In this document: in pieces, positions 11,406-23,150 of the stretch
Position numbering within the stretch: the first letter of the stretch is position 1
Layout: each line of letters opens with the position of its first letter
Source: Deroplatys truncata
Taxonomy: Eukaryota > Arthropoda > Insecta > Mantodea > Mantidae
NCBI GenBank assembly: GCA_030765065.1
Contig: CM060975.1
Coordinates: 195,405,507 to 195,469,506, forward strand
DNA length: 64,000 bases
Reading direction: 5' to 3'
The notes under the pieces: generated by a model
The model's input: the letters and a program-made list of their open reading frames with translations, nothing else
Told to the model about the DNA's origin: nothing
The model's database searches: none
Program-made: the position numbers and the translations under genes

Positions 11406-11529
11406 AAACTGTTTTCAAATTAAAATAACATACTTCGATGCAGACTTACAAACTCGCAAGTACTTTATAAGTACCGGGCTTTATAGCTTGCCATTGAATG
11501 TCAATGAAAGTTAATACATACATGCGTGT

Positions 11530-11695
11530 GTAGGCTAATGTTGGAAAGATAGAATCAGAATAAAGAATGCAATGCATAACCCAGCTTTGAACCACAGTTC
11601 TTCGGCTTTCCGTGCCGTTCCATTGCATGGCAACATGCAAGAACGCCATTAAATTCTCCAAATTATTTATATTTTTCCCGGTGAGCGGGAAAAAT
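11530..11695 (-). repeat. tRNA-like repeat, second of a direct pair
   Basis: It is the diverged partner of 11228-11405 in the same orientation, starting 302 bp downstream of it. The tRNA-like boxes are weaker, and TTTGAACCACAGTTCTTCGG marks the box-B side. Both may come from one SINE family or from a local duplication. Confidence 0.45.
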
Positions 11696-14659
11696 ACGGA
11701 ATTTTTTATCAATTACTAGCTGAAAAAACCGTTACACGGCGTAGCGACTTTTTTTTCACTTTTTCTAATGGGTAGGCTTCAGAGATTAAGCCACTTCCAT
11801 TGTATAGTATTAAAGATCATAGCATTAAACCGTAAAACTTAAAACTAATAAATTTCCAAGCTTAAGTTGACCTTAAATTATCTTCCTGATGAGCTTGATT
11901 CTTCTATTATATTTCTTAGCAGCAAACATTTCATTTACCTTCATTAAGAATTCTGGACATCTAGATGAACGTTTCATGCTCGGTTTTTCAAAGCTCTGTA
12001 CGAAAGATTCGGAGCATCGTTTGTTCGTTCATCATCGAACTTCTCAGATATATTTTAACTCGTTTTAGAGTTCTTGTAAGCCTTTCCTCTCCGAGAGAAT
12101 AGCCTGCTTTTACTTCAGTCAAAATTAGCTTATATGTTAATTTCAATTCGTTTATTTGGTTGGTATTTTTATTTATTTATTAATGTGTTTATCATCGTTG
12201 GAATTTTAAAGAGCGTATACTGGAACTCTAATTTAGAATGCACTGGAATCTACCATTCATCTGTAATTAACCGGTAATTACGACGTTTACATAACAATAA
12301 CATATTTTGGTGAGCGTGACAACGTGTAAAATATTTCCCCGAGAATTCATACGTGTCCTACAAACAGTGCACTCGACCACTTCGAAGTCTTCCGAAGTCC
12401 GAACGCTTCCGTAATTGACTATGAAATCTCACATCAGGATCCAGACGCTTGTTACAGGCAAGAAGCTAGGCTAGCCTTGGCAGCACGAGAATTTCGTTAT
12501 CCATTCTCCAAGCAATAACACGAACTGTGCTTGTGCGTACGGCTGGCGAAGGGACAATCTATACCGGTTGGAAGGGAGCTTTCTTTCCAGTATACATTTC
12601 ATAGAAGTATTACAAAGAAAAATTATAATAAATAGCTTTTTGTCCTTGAGCAGCCCTTTTCGAAAATAGTTTCGGTAGTAACTATGTGACATCAAACAGG
12701 TTTTGAAATAATTAATCACTTAAAAGGATATTCGATCACCTTTTTGCAGATAAATGTGGCTGTAGAAATGACAATATTGCAAACAGGTCGAAGTAGGTCA
12801 CGTGATCTGAATAAACTTCCGGACGTAAACAAAATGTAGTATTCCATACTCCTCTCCTTTATCAGAAAAGTGAAGAGCTTTTGTACTCCACATGTCCCTT
12901 AATCCAAACAAACACGACGAAAGGGGATTATGTTTTGGCGAAATAACAAGTACATCTGGCAAGTTATTGGCCTACACTAGAACGGTTAAAATAGGAGGAA
13001 TGCTCCAGTGTCCAGTAAGGATCTAACTATGTAGTTGCTTTGTATTTACATGTCAGAAAGATAAGTTTGGTTGATTACACTACAGCTGCATTAAATGCAA
13101 AACGTATTTAAATTTGATGTTGAACAAGCAGATAAAAATGTCCCTAGATTGTGAATTTAGGTTATAAAATGTGTCAGTGGAAGATTCAGATGCAATTATT
13201 AGGAGGTAGAAGACACGAAACGCTTGTTTGTTTACGTTCATGAGAGACACGCCACCCCGAAAGCGAAAGTGAAACCTGTTTACGTTGTGTCCACCAACTG
13301 GTTTTGAAAATGAAAGTGACATCCGTGCTACCGTAGTTCAGAAACCCTTGCAACGTTGACAGCATATCTACATATTTTACGTTAGAAATCTAAAACATCT
13401 CTGCAGGAAATGGTCATAGAAAATAAAATGGAAGATACCAAGCAATGATTAGATATTTAAATTAATGTAATAACTTCCCTTCCACCAGGTATATTCAGAC
13501 ATTTGAATTCGACTTATTAAAGAGGAAAACGTTATATGTCATCATGTAGGTAGCACAATGCTATGACTAGGTTTAGGAAGGAGACGAGTTTTGCGATTAA
13601 AAGTAGATTATTTATGAATAATTGTAAAGACAATAAAATCAAGTCTTCGGTAGGTTTTGCTTTATGGTTAAATAGAACTTTATACACGTAGCTACAAGAT
13701 CGATTTGAAACTTTTAAAGCAGAATAAAATTGTGCATGAAGCGCTCAGGATCGAGTGTTAGAATTTAAAGAAATGGAGAGCGCTTTGGCACTGAACTACT
13801 GACGAGATTTTTGTGCAATAATTGGTAATCTATAAAATATAGACAAAAATCTACACCAGGAAAAACCTACCTCTAATAAAAATATACACCTTAAGTCCAG
13901 TAACTTTTTGAGGCATAAGCATGTCATTGTTGAGCTTCAAATTTTTCGAATTGAAAAAGAGTGTTCTGAAATACCAAATGCTCATTTTCCCCCAAAAGCT
14001 CATGACTAGTACAATAATAACTATTTTCTCGCCCTCCTGTATTTTACAAAATGGATATTCATAATATCAATAATTTATGTGCAAAATTTAATGTGCTTTG
14101 TCTTAAATTTCAAGGAGGAATCCATAAGGAGCAGTAACTGCTGGAAAGTGCTCTATAGATTGTGCATATCATAAAAGTTTGTATAAAATACTAGAAATAT
14201 ACTAAACGGAACATTCTCTGTATAAGTAACTGAATGTCAGCATTAAATTAACTCTCTGAATTCGATTTAGAAATTTACAAGAGTTGGAAACTTCTGCGGC
14301 GGTTCTGATTACTGTGATTAGCATCCAGACCTCAGGGCTCTGATTTCAGGTTCCATTGACCTTGATGAGCAAAGTATTCGACTACGCGCTTTCATTCAAA
14401 AGAATTAAGGTTGAATGTCTTGCTCATTTAAACGCAAATGGATGGTGCTCAACGCTGATGACCAAGAACGGGTGCAACAAATGCTGTATAATCACCGCGA
14501 AAATGTTTCAAGAGAGTGCCGAGGTTACGCTGCTAGCAGACTGCCGCAAATACAGTACTACTAAGTTAGGATAGTGTTGTCCGATCCGGCACATAATGCG
14601 TAGTACTATCGCTAAAGTTCGTGTCATAGTTCATATTTTATTCGTTAATGGCGTCTGTA
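11696..14659. other. Unassigned AT-rich DNA, 3 kb
   Basis: This is the longest low-information stretch in the left half. The minus-strand frames at 12471-12719 and 13080-13322 have no recognisable motif. A poor tRNA-like stretch lies at 14290-14355 (GATTTCAGGTTCC), followed by an unsupported 72-codon frame. No R-family or SINE copy was matched between 11696 and 14280. Confidence 0.5.
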
Positions 14660-15452
14660 TTACTTTCTCTACTACGTATAGTAAGTAGGGGAAGTATTGT
14701 ATTCCACCCAAACATTCGATACCAAGATTTCACCGGAAGCATATGTTTTGAGCCCCCTGAATAAAAAAAAACATTTTTGTGTGTGTCTGTGTGTCTGTCT
14801 GTGAACAGCATAACTCAGAAACGAACAGTCGGATAAACACCAAACTTGATATTTAGGTTCAGTATCTTCCAGAGATGCGACACGAAACATGAAACATTTT
14901 TCGAAAATTTTAATTTTCTCAAAAATGGCTCTAACGATTTTAATTAATATAGCATATGTTTAAGATATTTTCATGACAAAGGAAATGTATATCTCGAATT
15001 TTCTGGGAATGTCTCCAAAAGTATTCTTCATTGTGAACGACTTTTGCATAACTGGTAAACCATAAGAGATAGACAAAATTTTACTACACAAAAAAAACAT
15101 ATAGATCGCATTCAAATACACAATTTATGTCATGTACATTTTTTTTTTGAGTGAACCATTTTCGAGATATTACTTCTTATTCCCTTAAACTTTCCAATAC
15201 TTATACTTTTTCTCAAATGGGAATTCGTTATTGATTTTTTTGTCCTGGTAAGGCAAAGAGAATAGAATACTGCTCATAGCAACCAGCTCTTAAAATATTT
15301 GACTATCGCTTAAAGCCTACCAATTCCCTTTGCATCTACAAGAAAATTAGGAATAAGATTAAGATCTCGATTCCCGATTAACACGAAGCATATGGAGAAT
15401 AAGCGTTTGTAAAAGAGTAGAGAAAGTCATATGAGTGTAACACAGATTTTTT
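14660..15452 (-). mobile_element. R-family repeat, subfamily A, near full length, cleanly bounded
   Basis: On the + strand it runs from TACTTTCTCTACTACGTATA, the terminal hairpin with arm AGTAGGGGAAGT, to GAGAAAGTCATATGAGTGT followed by AACACAGATTTTTT. About 793 bp separate the two ends and neither flank is another repeat, so it is a good reference for boundaries. A short internal deletion lies near 14885. The body has a GT-rich tract at 14776-14802 and no sustained reading frame. Confidence 0.88.
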
Positions 15453-17229
15453 GTGTGTTCTTTTCTTCCCGCCCCTCGCAGTGCTACAGTCATGTCTTCA
15501 GGTTCCTGTCAGCTAGCTTTTTCCCCTTCGACTGATCCCGGAGAAAGCCTCCTTTAATGGCGTAGTTGCCGATTTACATTTTCATCCCTAAGTCTTTGCT
15601 GATTGTGCTTTATATTCGGTCAGTTTCTAAATTTTAATATTGGGGTATTTGTCTTGTTCTACTTGAGTGTGCGTGTTATATTCTTCTGGTTTAAATTTTA
15701 GAGTTTATCTTAATTATTATTATTCAGCGATTATGTAAACTGTTTATTATTTAGGAGTTTATTATATTGTTAAAGTATGAATGTATTTTAATGTAAAATC
15801 TTTTTGGGGCACGCTAAAATTTGAGCACTTGGGCCGAGTTCGTCATGTGAGGTGGGATGGGCTGTTGTTCACCGATGAAGGGTCACACTGAATGTGCGTA
15901 CTGCAGTTCCTTTCTCGATCTTTGTTCTGTTCCTTGGATTTCAATTTTACAATTTTTGCTAAGAAATGTAATATGTTCAAGTAATTGTACTTCTTAAATT
16001 CTTGAAATATTTTCACTCAGGATTTACTTTCTTGTTAAAGTATTTGCTGTATGAGACCCAGTGTATCTTGTTATTAAGGGGCAGTCTTCTTGATTGTGTG
16101 CTTTACGTGTGCATTTTTGGTGTGCAGTCTTCTACGTTGTAGCGGGTTTGCCATGACCTCGATCCTCGATCCGAATGTTTCCATGTAAGGCTCCTCCGCC
16201 TGTAGACGCAAGTAAAACTAGGGAACCCGCTAGGGTGGTGCAGTGTGAAACAGGGTAGCGTTGTCAGCTTCATGAGCATAGCACTGTCTCATTGTCAGCA
16301 CTACTATATGAAGTTCATAAAATATATAAACCATGATTTAGGTGCCTGGTTTTCTTTTCTTCTGTTAGTTATTCAAATGTATGTAGTGTTAATTAATGCG
16401 CCGCTCAAACAGAGATAGTAATTATTCGTTATAAACCAGATGCAAACCTTGATCAATAACTCATTCCGAATTTTAGCCGCCTTCATAGTCGTTTACTGAA
16501 ATTAGATAGATTCTATACTTTCCGTAGTATATGTTTCTTTGCGATCGTTTCTTACGATCCTTCTCTCATAAATGCTTTTTGCTGTATTTGGTATTAAATC
16601 ATTTTGTTGACGAAAACCTTTTCTTACATAAGCTCTAAGCGGCATCTCAAGCGTGTTTAAAATATAAAGCGAAGTATATTATAATATTATAAAGAGAGAA
16701 AAAGTGTGTGTGTGTGTGCGTGCGTGTATGCGCGCGCGCGTATGTAGGATAATCTCGAAAACCACTCGATTGATGTTGATAAGGTCTATTCTTCCCGACT
16801 GTCATGGATATAAGACGGCTTCTTATTTCTACTCCTAAATTACTAAAAAAAATTAAAGGCAATGTTTACAAAGTCTGGATTGGAGAATGCTAGCTTCAGT
16901 ATTACCTCTAAACCATTCACCTTTGTCGTTCTTCTGAAAGTAACGTTCCATAATAAAATGAACTGATAGCAGATATCTAAAAAGTTATTAATTTGTTTAA
17001 CAATCCCTTCTCTCCAAAATAAAGAATATCTAAATCATTATTATTGGTCATTATTAGGCAAACTAAGGTGTTTAATGCCTGCAGGTTTGTTAAGCTTAGC
17101 CTCTTGATAAGAAAATCAAGCTTGGTACCTAAGTTACCAGTCTATTTTTTATATATTTTACAGCACATATGTACATGAACTATATTAATCCTATATCTAT
17201 CGATTATACTATAAAGGCTGACTCAGATA
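15453..17229. other. Unassigned DNA; possible splice acceptor at 15480
   Basis: Directly after the R-A copy a strong pyrimidine tract ends in CCCGCCCCTCGCAG at 15480, the form of a 3' splice site, followed by an open stretch with ATG at 15491 and a stop 22 codons on. No protein match was recognised. The rest is AT-rich with no window repeat. Confidence 0.35.
16703..16742 (+). repeat. Microsatellite (GT)n then (GC)n
   Basis: Alternating purine-pyrimidine DNA runs GTGTGTGTGTGTGTGCG and on into GCGCGCGCG. Sequences of this kind can adopt Z-DNA. Confidence 0.9.
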
Positions 17230-17444
17230 CAAGTGGCCGTTTGAATGCAAATGTGGTATTTATGTTGTGTATTAATATAGATTCCTGTTAAAATTGGCCG
17301 TTAAAATTGAATCGAGCGACAGTACAACAATGGGCTACTTTATGCAATATAAAGACATAATCGATAGTTGGCATACTTGGCACACATAATAGTGGCTCGT
17401 GCAAGTATAGAGCAAATACAGACAAACGAATTACAAACGAGATG

Positions 17445-17728
17445 CTAAATGGAGTCACATTTATTGAAGATGTTGAAAGTGGCCCCCTCAATACATAGCT
17501 GTGCACATCTACCTATATTCAGACACACCCGACGTAGAATTCCGATATCGATGGCTGAGTTGTCTTTCAGTTCCTGTACTGTGTGTAGATTTGTTTCATA
17601 GACCTTGCTCTTCAAATATCCCCAAAGGAAAAAAGCACACGTTGTTATATCCGGGGAACGTGGTGACCACAAATGTTTGCTAATAGTTCATTCCGCAGAG
17701 AAGACATCATGAACTCCTTCGTTAATCG
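17445..17728 (-). pseudogene. mariner transposase remnant, HTH start fused to C-terminus
   Basis: Reading inward from the Tc1 junction, the minus strand gives VKTGSINEGVHDVF, then a stop, and then ISKHLWSPRSPDITT and FFLWGYLKSKVYE. The first is the end of helix-turn-helix region 1 and the last two are the C-terminal catalytic motif region. The stretch EIVEAY, just upstream in coding direction, lies beyond the Tc1 at about 18978-19005. The residue that should be the third catalytic Asp is Ala (TTCAFFLWG). Some 200 residues, including the first two catalytic Asps, are missing. It cannot be catalytic. Confidence 0.85.
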
Positions 17729-17744
17729 AACCTGTTTTCACATA

Positions 17745-18975
17745 CAATATGTGATCAAAAGTATCCGGACACCCCCACAAAATACGTTTTTCATCTTAGG
17801 TGCATTGCGCTGCCACCTACTGCCTGGTACTCGTTATCCGCGAACTCAGTAGTCATTAGACATCGTGAAACAGCAGAATGGGACGCTCCGTGGAACTCAC
17901 GGACTTCGAACGTGGTCAGGTGATTGGGTGTCACTTGTGTCAGAAGTCTGTACGCGAGATTTCCACACTCCTAAACATCCCTAGGTCCACTGTTTCTGAT
18001 GTGATAGTGAAGTTGAAACGTGAAGGGACGTGTACAGCACAAAAGTGTACAGGCCGACCTCGTCTTTTGACTGACAGAGACTGCCGACATTTGAAGAGCG
18101 TCGTAAAGTGTAATAGGCAGACATCTATCCAGAACATCATACAGCAATTCCAAACTGCATCAGGATCCACTCCAAGTACTATGACAGTTAGGCGTGAGGT
18201 GAGAAATCTTGGATTCCATGGTCAAGCGGCTGCTCATAAACCACACATCACGCAGGAAAATGCCAAAAGACGCCTCGCTTGGTGTAAGGAGCGTCAACAT
18301 TACACGATTGAACAGTGGCAAAACGTTGTGTGGAGTGACGAATCACGGTACACAATAAGGCGATCCGACGGCAGGGTGTGGGTATGGCGAATGCCCGGTT
18401 AACGTCATCTGCCAGCGTGTGTTGTGCCAACAGTGAAATTCGGAGGTGGTGGTGTTATGGTGTTTTTCCTGGAGGAGGTTGCACCCTTGTTGTTTTGCGT
18501 GGCATGACCACAGCGCAGACCTACGTTGATATTTTAAGCACCTTCTTGCTTCCCACTGTTGAAGAGCAATTCGGGGATGGCGATTGCATCTTTCAACACG
18601 ATCGAGCACCTGTTCATACTGCACAGGCTGTGGCGGAGTGGTTACACGACAATAACATCCCTGTAATGGACTGTCCTGCACAGAGTCCTGACTTGAATCC
18701 TATAGAACACCTTTGGGATGTTTTGGAATGCCGACTTCATGCCAGGCCTCACCGATCTACATCGACACCTCTCCTCAGTTCCGCACCCCGTGAAGAATGG
18801 GCTGCCATTCCCCAAGAAATCTTCCAGCACCTGATTGAAAGTATGCCTGCGAGCGTGAACGCTGTCATCAAGGCTAAGGGTGGGCCAACACCATATTGAC
18901 TTCCAGCATTACCGATGGAGGGCGCCACGAACGTTATTTTCAGCCAGGTGTCCGGATACTTTTGATCACGTAGTG
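17745..18975 (+). mobile_element. Tc1-like transposon, complete ends, 1231 bp
   Basis: The left end CAATATGTGATCAAAAG and the inverse of the right end CACTACGTGATCAAAAG continue in common through TATCCGGACAC. TA target duplications lie at 17743-17744 and 18976-18977. The length is normal for Tc1 elements. It encloses one broken transposase gene on the + strand. A second, truncated family member lies at 60066-60579 and is closely similar, which suggests fairly recent spread. Confidence 0.97.
17878..18899 (+). pseudogene. Tc1 transposase, one stop and one frameshift
   Basis: The ATG at 17878 opens MGRSVELTDFERGQVIG, the first HTH of the paired-like DNA-binding region. The linker TGRPR near residue 60 and the second HTH follow. 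The first catalytic Asp is residue 154 (WSDES). A TAA at 18400-18402 interrupts the frame, which then continues (PACVVPTVKFGGGGVMV) to a small deletion at about 18457-18466 that shifts it. The second frame has QHDRAPVHTA and SPDLNPIEHLWD. Thirty-four residues lie between the second Asp and the Glu, the DD34E spacing of Tc1. All three catalytic residues are still encoded, so the gene died recently by few lesions. Confidence 0.95.
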
Positions 18976-19262
18976 TATGCTTCCACAATTTCAATTCTTT
19001 CTTGTATCGAAGGTCGTTTTCAGAATGTGAACACCAATGTGTATAGGAACCGGCGAAATAAACTGAAATGCTGACAGAAGAATGTCAACTATCGATTAGG
19101 CAGAAGAATGGTAGCTACCAATTATTTATGCTTCATAAAATTGCCTACTGTTGTACTGTAGCTCGATTCAGTTTTAACGACCAATTTTAATATAAATTTA
19201 TTTTAATGCCCAACGCAAATGTCGCATTTACATTTAAACGGGATACGGGCCACTTTTATTTG

Positions 19263-19617
19263 TATATGGAATATAATAATATTTGATAGTTTTGAACTTT
19301 ACCTTTAAATAACAGCTAGATCATTTCTCCCTTTTTATTTGTTAATAATTTATTTACCATTTAATTCATGCAGCAGCTAAATATAAGCTGGAAGTTATTT
19401 AAGGTCCTTATTTTTTAAGGTGAACAATCAGACGTGGATAATAATCGATCGCCAGTTTCCCAACAAGGTTAATGTTGGTGACCTTGTTACTTGAACCACG
19501 ATATTCAACAGTTGTTATTACTAATGTTATTTTCCCCAAAGTACTGTTTATATTATTCGCTATTGTCGAAAACGATAGAACACATGCGTTAAGTACATGC
19601 ATTGAATAATTTCGGAG
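19263..19617. other. Unassigned DNA
   Basis: AT-rich sequence between the mariner right end and a SINE. A 76-codon minus frame has no recognisable motif. Confidence 0.45.
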
Positions 19618-19898
19618 GAAGTCGTCCTCCGTGGTCATGGGGCACCATGCTAGCCTCTAGTTCCCAAGGTAGCGGGTTCAAACCGGAAGAGGTCAAAGAA
19701 TTTTTTTCGGGTGCAAAAATCCTTAGCATGGCTTCCTTCGGAAGGGAAGTAAAGCCGGTGGCCCCGTGTCGTAGATTTGCGGCACGTAAAACATCCTCAA
19801 GTCTGATAAAGAGGTCTCTGAGCAAATAGGTCTTTACAGCCAATACAGAATGAGATGCTAAGATCCATAGTAGTTAAAGAGCGTCCATAAATAAAACT
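19618..19898 (+). repeat. SINE-A copy, full length
   Basis: The head reads GTCGTCCTCCGTGGTCATG and box B reads GCGGGTTCAAACC near 19670. The body holds AAAAATCCTTAGCATGG, and the 3' end is AGCGTCCATAAATAAAACT. It is the only + strand copy among the three. Confidence 0.85.
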
Positions 19899-20390
19899 CA
19901 GTTTAATTTAATATCGGAAGTAGAAAATACTCGACTTCGTCTTATATTTTCAAACTCTTCCTGTTCTCCAACAATACACTTGCAACACTTTTATCGCAAT
20001 ATACTATTACATAATAGTTAAGAAACTCGAGCAATGTACTGTAACAGACCTTGTGCGAATTCTGTTTCACCATTTTCACAACGGCTTCTATGTATTTCAT
20101 AATGTGCATGCCATTTGCTTAGTACTCCCATAGCAGAAAATAGGCTACAAAGGTAATGCGAATTGAATGGTTTAAATACCGGTAAAATAGTATGACTTGC
20201 TCATTACTTGTTGAGGGCTTACAGAAGAGGCTTGAAAAGCTACACTCTATGACGACAAATGATAAATGAAACTGGCCATCAACAATATTAAAACAATGAC
20301 TTTCAAAACATGATCAGTTGAAAGCTGAGCTGAGCAATGCAGATCAATATAGAGCTAAGGAACTGAAAAATGTAAGCTGTTCTAATTGTA
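19899..20390. other. Unassigned DNA
   Basis: No gene, tRNA-like box or repeat was recognised before the mariner end at 20391. Confidence 0.45.
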
Positions 20391-20841
20391 CAGAGGGATC
20401 CAGAAAATGTATTCACTGTTGATCACTTTTTAATAAATTGAAATACAAATTTGATGAAGGTGTTGCTTAGTGTTCGACTTATTGAAATTACTTGAAATGC
20501 TCGAAGTGGTCACCATCAGCAGTCAAACACAGTCGATGCCGCCGAACAGTACAACGAACATGTTCTAACGTGCACAGTGGAATTGCTGTATACGATAATT
20601 CAATGTTTTCGCGTAGTAGAGTCAGTGTCGGCGGTTTTGCCCGATACAAAACACCCTTTAGGGTCCCCCAGAGGTAAACGTTTAGAGGTGATAGCCTGGG
20701 GGCCGTGCTGGATATTCAACAACACCTCTTCGGGCTATCCATTTTCCAGGGAGAGTTTCATTACGATACTCTCATTGAGTAAGTCTTGTTAGTAGTGAGC
20801 TGGGGCACTATCTTGTTGCAGATAAAACTCTTCGTCCCCTG
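20391..20841 (-). mobile_element. mariner-like element, C-terminal half and one end only
   Basis: The end CAGAGGGATCCAGAAAATG follows a TA at 20389-20390. On the minus strand, coding remnants across two frames read DEEFYLQQDSAPAHYY, then GWIARRGVVEYPARPPG (the third motif region, degraded), and finally RLCLTADGDHFEHF, the conserved C-terminal tail of one insect mariner lineage. The N-terminal half and the other terminus are absent. At about 20841 it joins an R-B copy in mid-sequence, so a deletion fused the two. Confidence 0.75.
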
Positions 20842-21516
20842 CTGGCTTTAAAATTCCATACTGTTTCATTACAATCACGAGAAACAACTGAATGTTGAGA
20901 GGACTTCAAGAGAATGGCCAGGTAATGAACAATTCGAACCATTACTAACGGATATCTCAGAAATGGTTTATGCCACAAAAAACCTTACTTGAAATAAAAT
21001 GTGTTATAAAAAGATCTACATTTTTTGTGTAGTACGTTTTCGTCTATCGCTTAAGTTTAGCAGTTATACAAGATTATACAAAATTGCTTCTGAATGAAGA
21101 GGACTTCAAAGGTTATTTCCAGAAAACTCAAGATATACATTTCATTTTTCATGTCAATATATTTAATATATGGTATTTTAATAAAAATAGTTAGTCATTT
21201 TTAGAGAATGAAACATTTTGTAAATTGTTCAATGTAAAGGGTAGTTTGGGATGCGGGATTTTCTTTAAAATCTTTGTGTCGCATCTTTGGAAGGTACTGA
21301 ATCTAAATACCAACTTTGGTATTTATCCAACTTTCGTTTTTTAGTTATGCTGTTCACAGACAAACATACACCACTCGCGTGCGCGAATCGTTTTTCTAAA
21401 AGTGATTTTTTGGATTCAGGGGGCCTCAGAATGTGTATTTCTGGTAAAATCTCGGTATTGAATTTTGGGTGGAATACAATACCTTCTCTACTTACCATGT
21501 ACGTGGTAGAGAACGT
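20841..21516 (+). mobile_element. R-B copy, left third missing
   Basis: It begins inside the body at CTGGCTTTAAAATTCC and runs to the right end CCATGTACGTGGTAGAGAACG. The left part is lost at the junction with the mariner remnant. Three overlapping ORFs on both strands here are chance frames within the repeat. Confidence 0.8.
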
Positions 21517-22204
21517 AAAAAGATCTGACGATCTGTTTCAACGGTGGCTTTAATGTGATTCATGATTACATTATGATCCTTGCCGTTCCGTTTCTGGGCG
21601 ACATTCGGTTGGTTTTCATTTGCATTTACCCACTGCATTGTGGTGTAGTGATGTTGCATATTCCAGTGACTCGGTGAGGAATCCCATTTTGGAATCTTGC
21701 GAGTGAATAGTTTAGATTTTTCTACACAGGTGGACCCATACGAGTTAGCTGTTGTAGCAGGATGCTGTAGCAGAAGCTGAAAACACGATACTCGAACACA
21801 AGTGTGTCCATTCAGTGTTTCAAACTCTCCAGTGCTGAAGAGCTGCTAGAACATCCAGGCCGAGTGGTAATTTCCTATACGTACATATGCTCTGAGTGTT
21901 AACAGCACATCAACTTGCAAGAAGAACCATAAAGATGCCGGTGCGAGGCCGCAGGGTATACGTGGTTAATGGCTGACGATGGCTAATGAAAGCTCTCAAC
22001 TAACGGCAGCTCTTACCAATGTAAATTTTAGAATCCATTTAGGGAAAAGCTGGTCGTGTTTAAAGTGGAAAATGCGATGAATATTAAAATGCGTTTATAA
22101 TAAAGGAAAATATATTACTCACACTACTATTATCATTATTAAAGACTAGTATTAACTTTTCCCTAGTAATTCCAGTATTTACAATGGATTACGATTAGGT
22201 AAAA
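21517..22204. other. Unassigned DNA of mixed composition
   Basis: It is slightly more GC-balanced than its neighbours, but no ORF, RNA box or repeat was recognised. Confidence 0.45.
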
Positions 22205-22575
22205 GCTTACTTACATACTTATTCGGCTTACCCTCCTCGAATGTAGGGCTTTCACCCCTAGGACTAACAACCGTGTCTATGGTCAGAGGCCTCTGGAAGG
22301 GCGGACGAACACTGAATCGAGAATGAAGAACCCGGAACGAGGGATCGGCCCGTAGCTATATATGAGAGTGAGGGAAAAGCATGATATGAAATGAAGGTGA
22401 AATGCATGAAAGGAAAGGTGTTGATGGAGAAATTAGTGGAAAGAACAACGGGGAAAACCGGAAAATACTCGCCCAGACGTCGTTTCGCCCATCACAAATC
22501 CCACATCTGGATCGAATCTAGACCACCTTGGTGGGAGGCGAGTGGTCTGATCACTCCGCCACGGCGCCGCCTTAG
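22205..22575 (-). repeat. SINE-D copy with tRNA-like head
   Basis: On the minus strand the head lies at about 22480-22570 (GGCGGCGCCGTGGCGGAGTG, then a degraded box B at GATTCGATCC). The body and 3' part (CCTAGGGGTGAAAGCCC) match 41655-42000 on the other strand. The 3' end is marked by AAGCCGAATAAGTATG. Confidence 0.65.
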
Positions 22576-22734
22576 AAAAAAGCAACATTAAATTTTTATT
22601 TTTCAAACCACGTCCGCGAAAGAATGGAAACAAGGGCTTTTATGAATGCCACTGTATATTAGAGTGGAATAATAATACCAAATTCCATTCCATCCTCTTT
22701 TAATAATGTTTACTTCCCTTATATTTCTGAGAGA

Positions 22735-23150
22735 GATGACTCCGCGATAACATGACAGGCTTGCATTCTGGGAGTCCCGGCTTCAATTTCCGTTGGACCA
22801 GCCAGTTTTTTCGTGATCTTCTCAAGTGGATAGGAGAATTATGGGGTGGACCTTCTCCTACCGGAATTTCTTATCCATCATTTTCTTTCCTTTAATTTCA
22901 CGTTTCAGGGTTGTAAGATCACGCGACGGCGATTTGTGCGTTGCGGCGGGACGGTGGTTTGCGCTGTGTAAAGATTTTCCGCTGGCGCTTGGCTTCCTAG
23001 GGAGCTCATTTTGGGAACCCCGAGTTGACGCAAGCAGGCTCGCACTGGCATCAGGTAGCGCGCATCGTCGTCCGGATCTGATCGCCCTTGGGTCTCCCCT
23101 TATCCCTTTCTTCTCCGGGTCACGTCAGACACAAAAGGCCAACTGTAAAA
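22735..23150 (+). repeat. SINE-C copy with tRNA-like head
   Basis: The head shows ATGACTCCGCGATAACATG and TCCCGGCTTCAATTTCC (box-B side), followed by GGACCAGCCAG. The distal body is GC-rich with CGGATCTGATCGCCC. The 126-codon frame at 22826-23206 crosses from the SINE into its flank and has no recognisable domain. Short unassigned flanks lie on both sides. Confidence 0.5.

Larger units (their letters stand above)
17230..19262 (-). mobile_element. Internally deleted mariner-like element with a Tc1 inside
   Basis: Long imperfect terminal inverted repeats run inward for roughly 150-180 bp from CAAGTGGCCG at 17230 and, in reverse, from 19262. TA dinucleotides flank both ends (17228-17229 and 19263-19264), as expected for the superfamily. 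On the minus strand the N-terminal HTH start is joined to the C-terminus, and the catalytic middle is gone. A complete Tc1 element sits in a TA within the N-terminal coding part. Such deletion derivatives can be mobilised only by transposase from another copy. Confidence 0.85.

Noticed and set aside
17878..18899. Functional Tc1 transposase
   Set aside because: An in-frame stop at 18400-18402 and a frameshift near 18460 break it.
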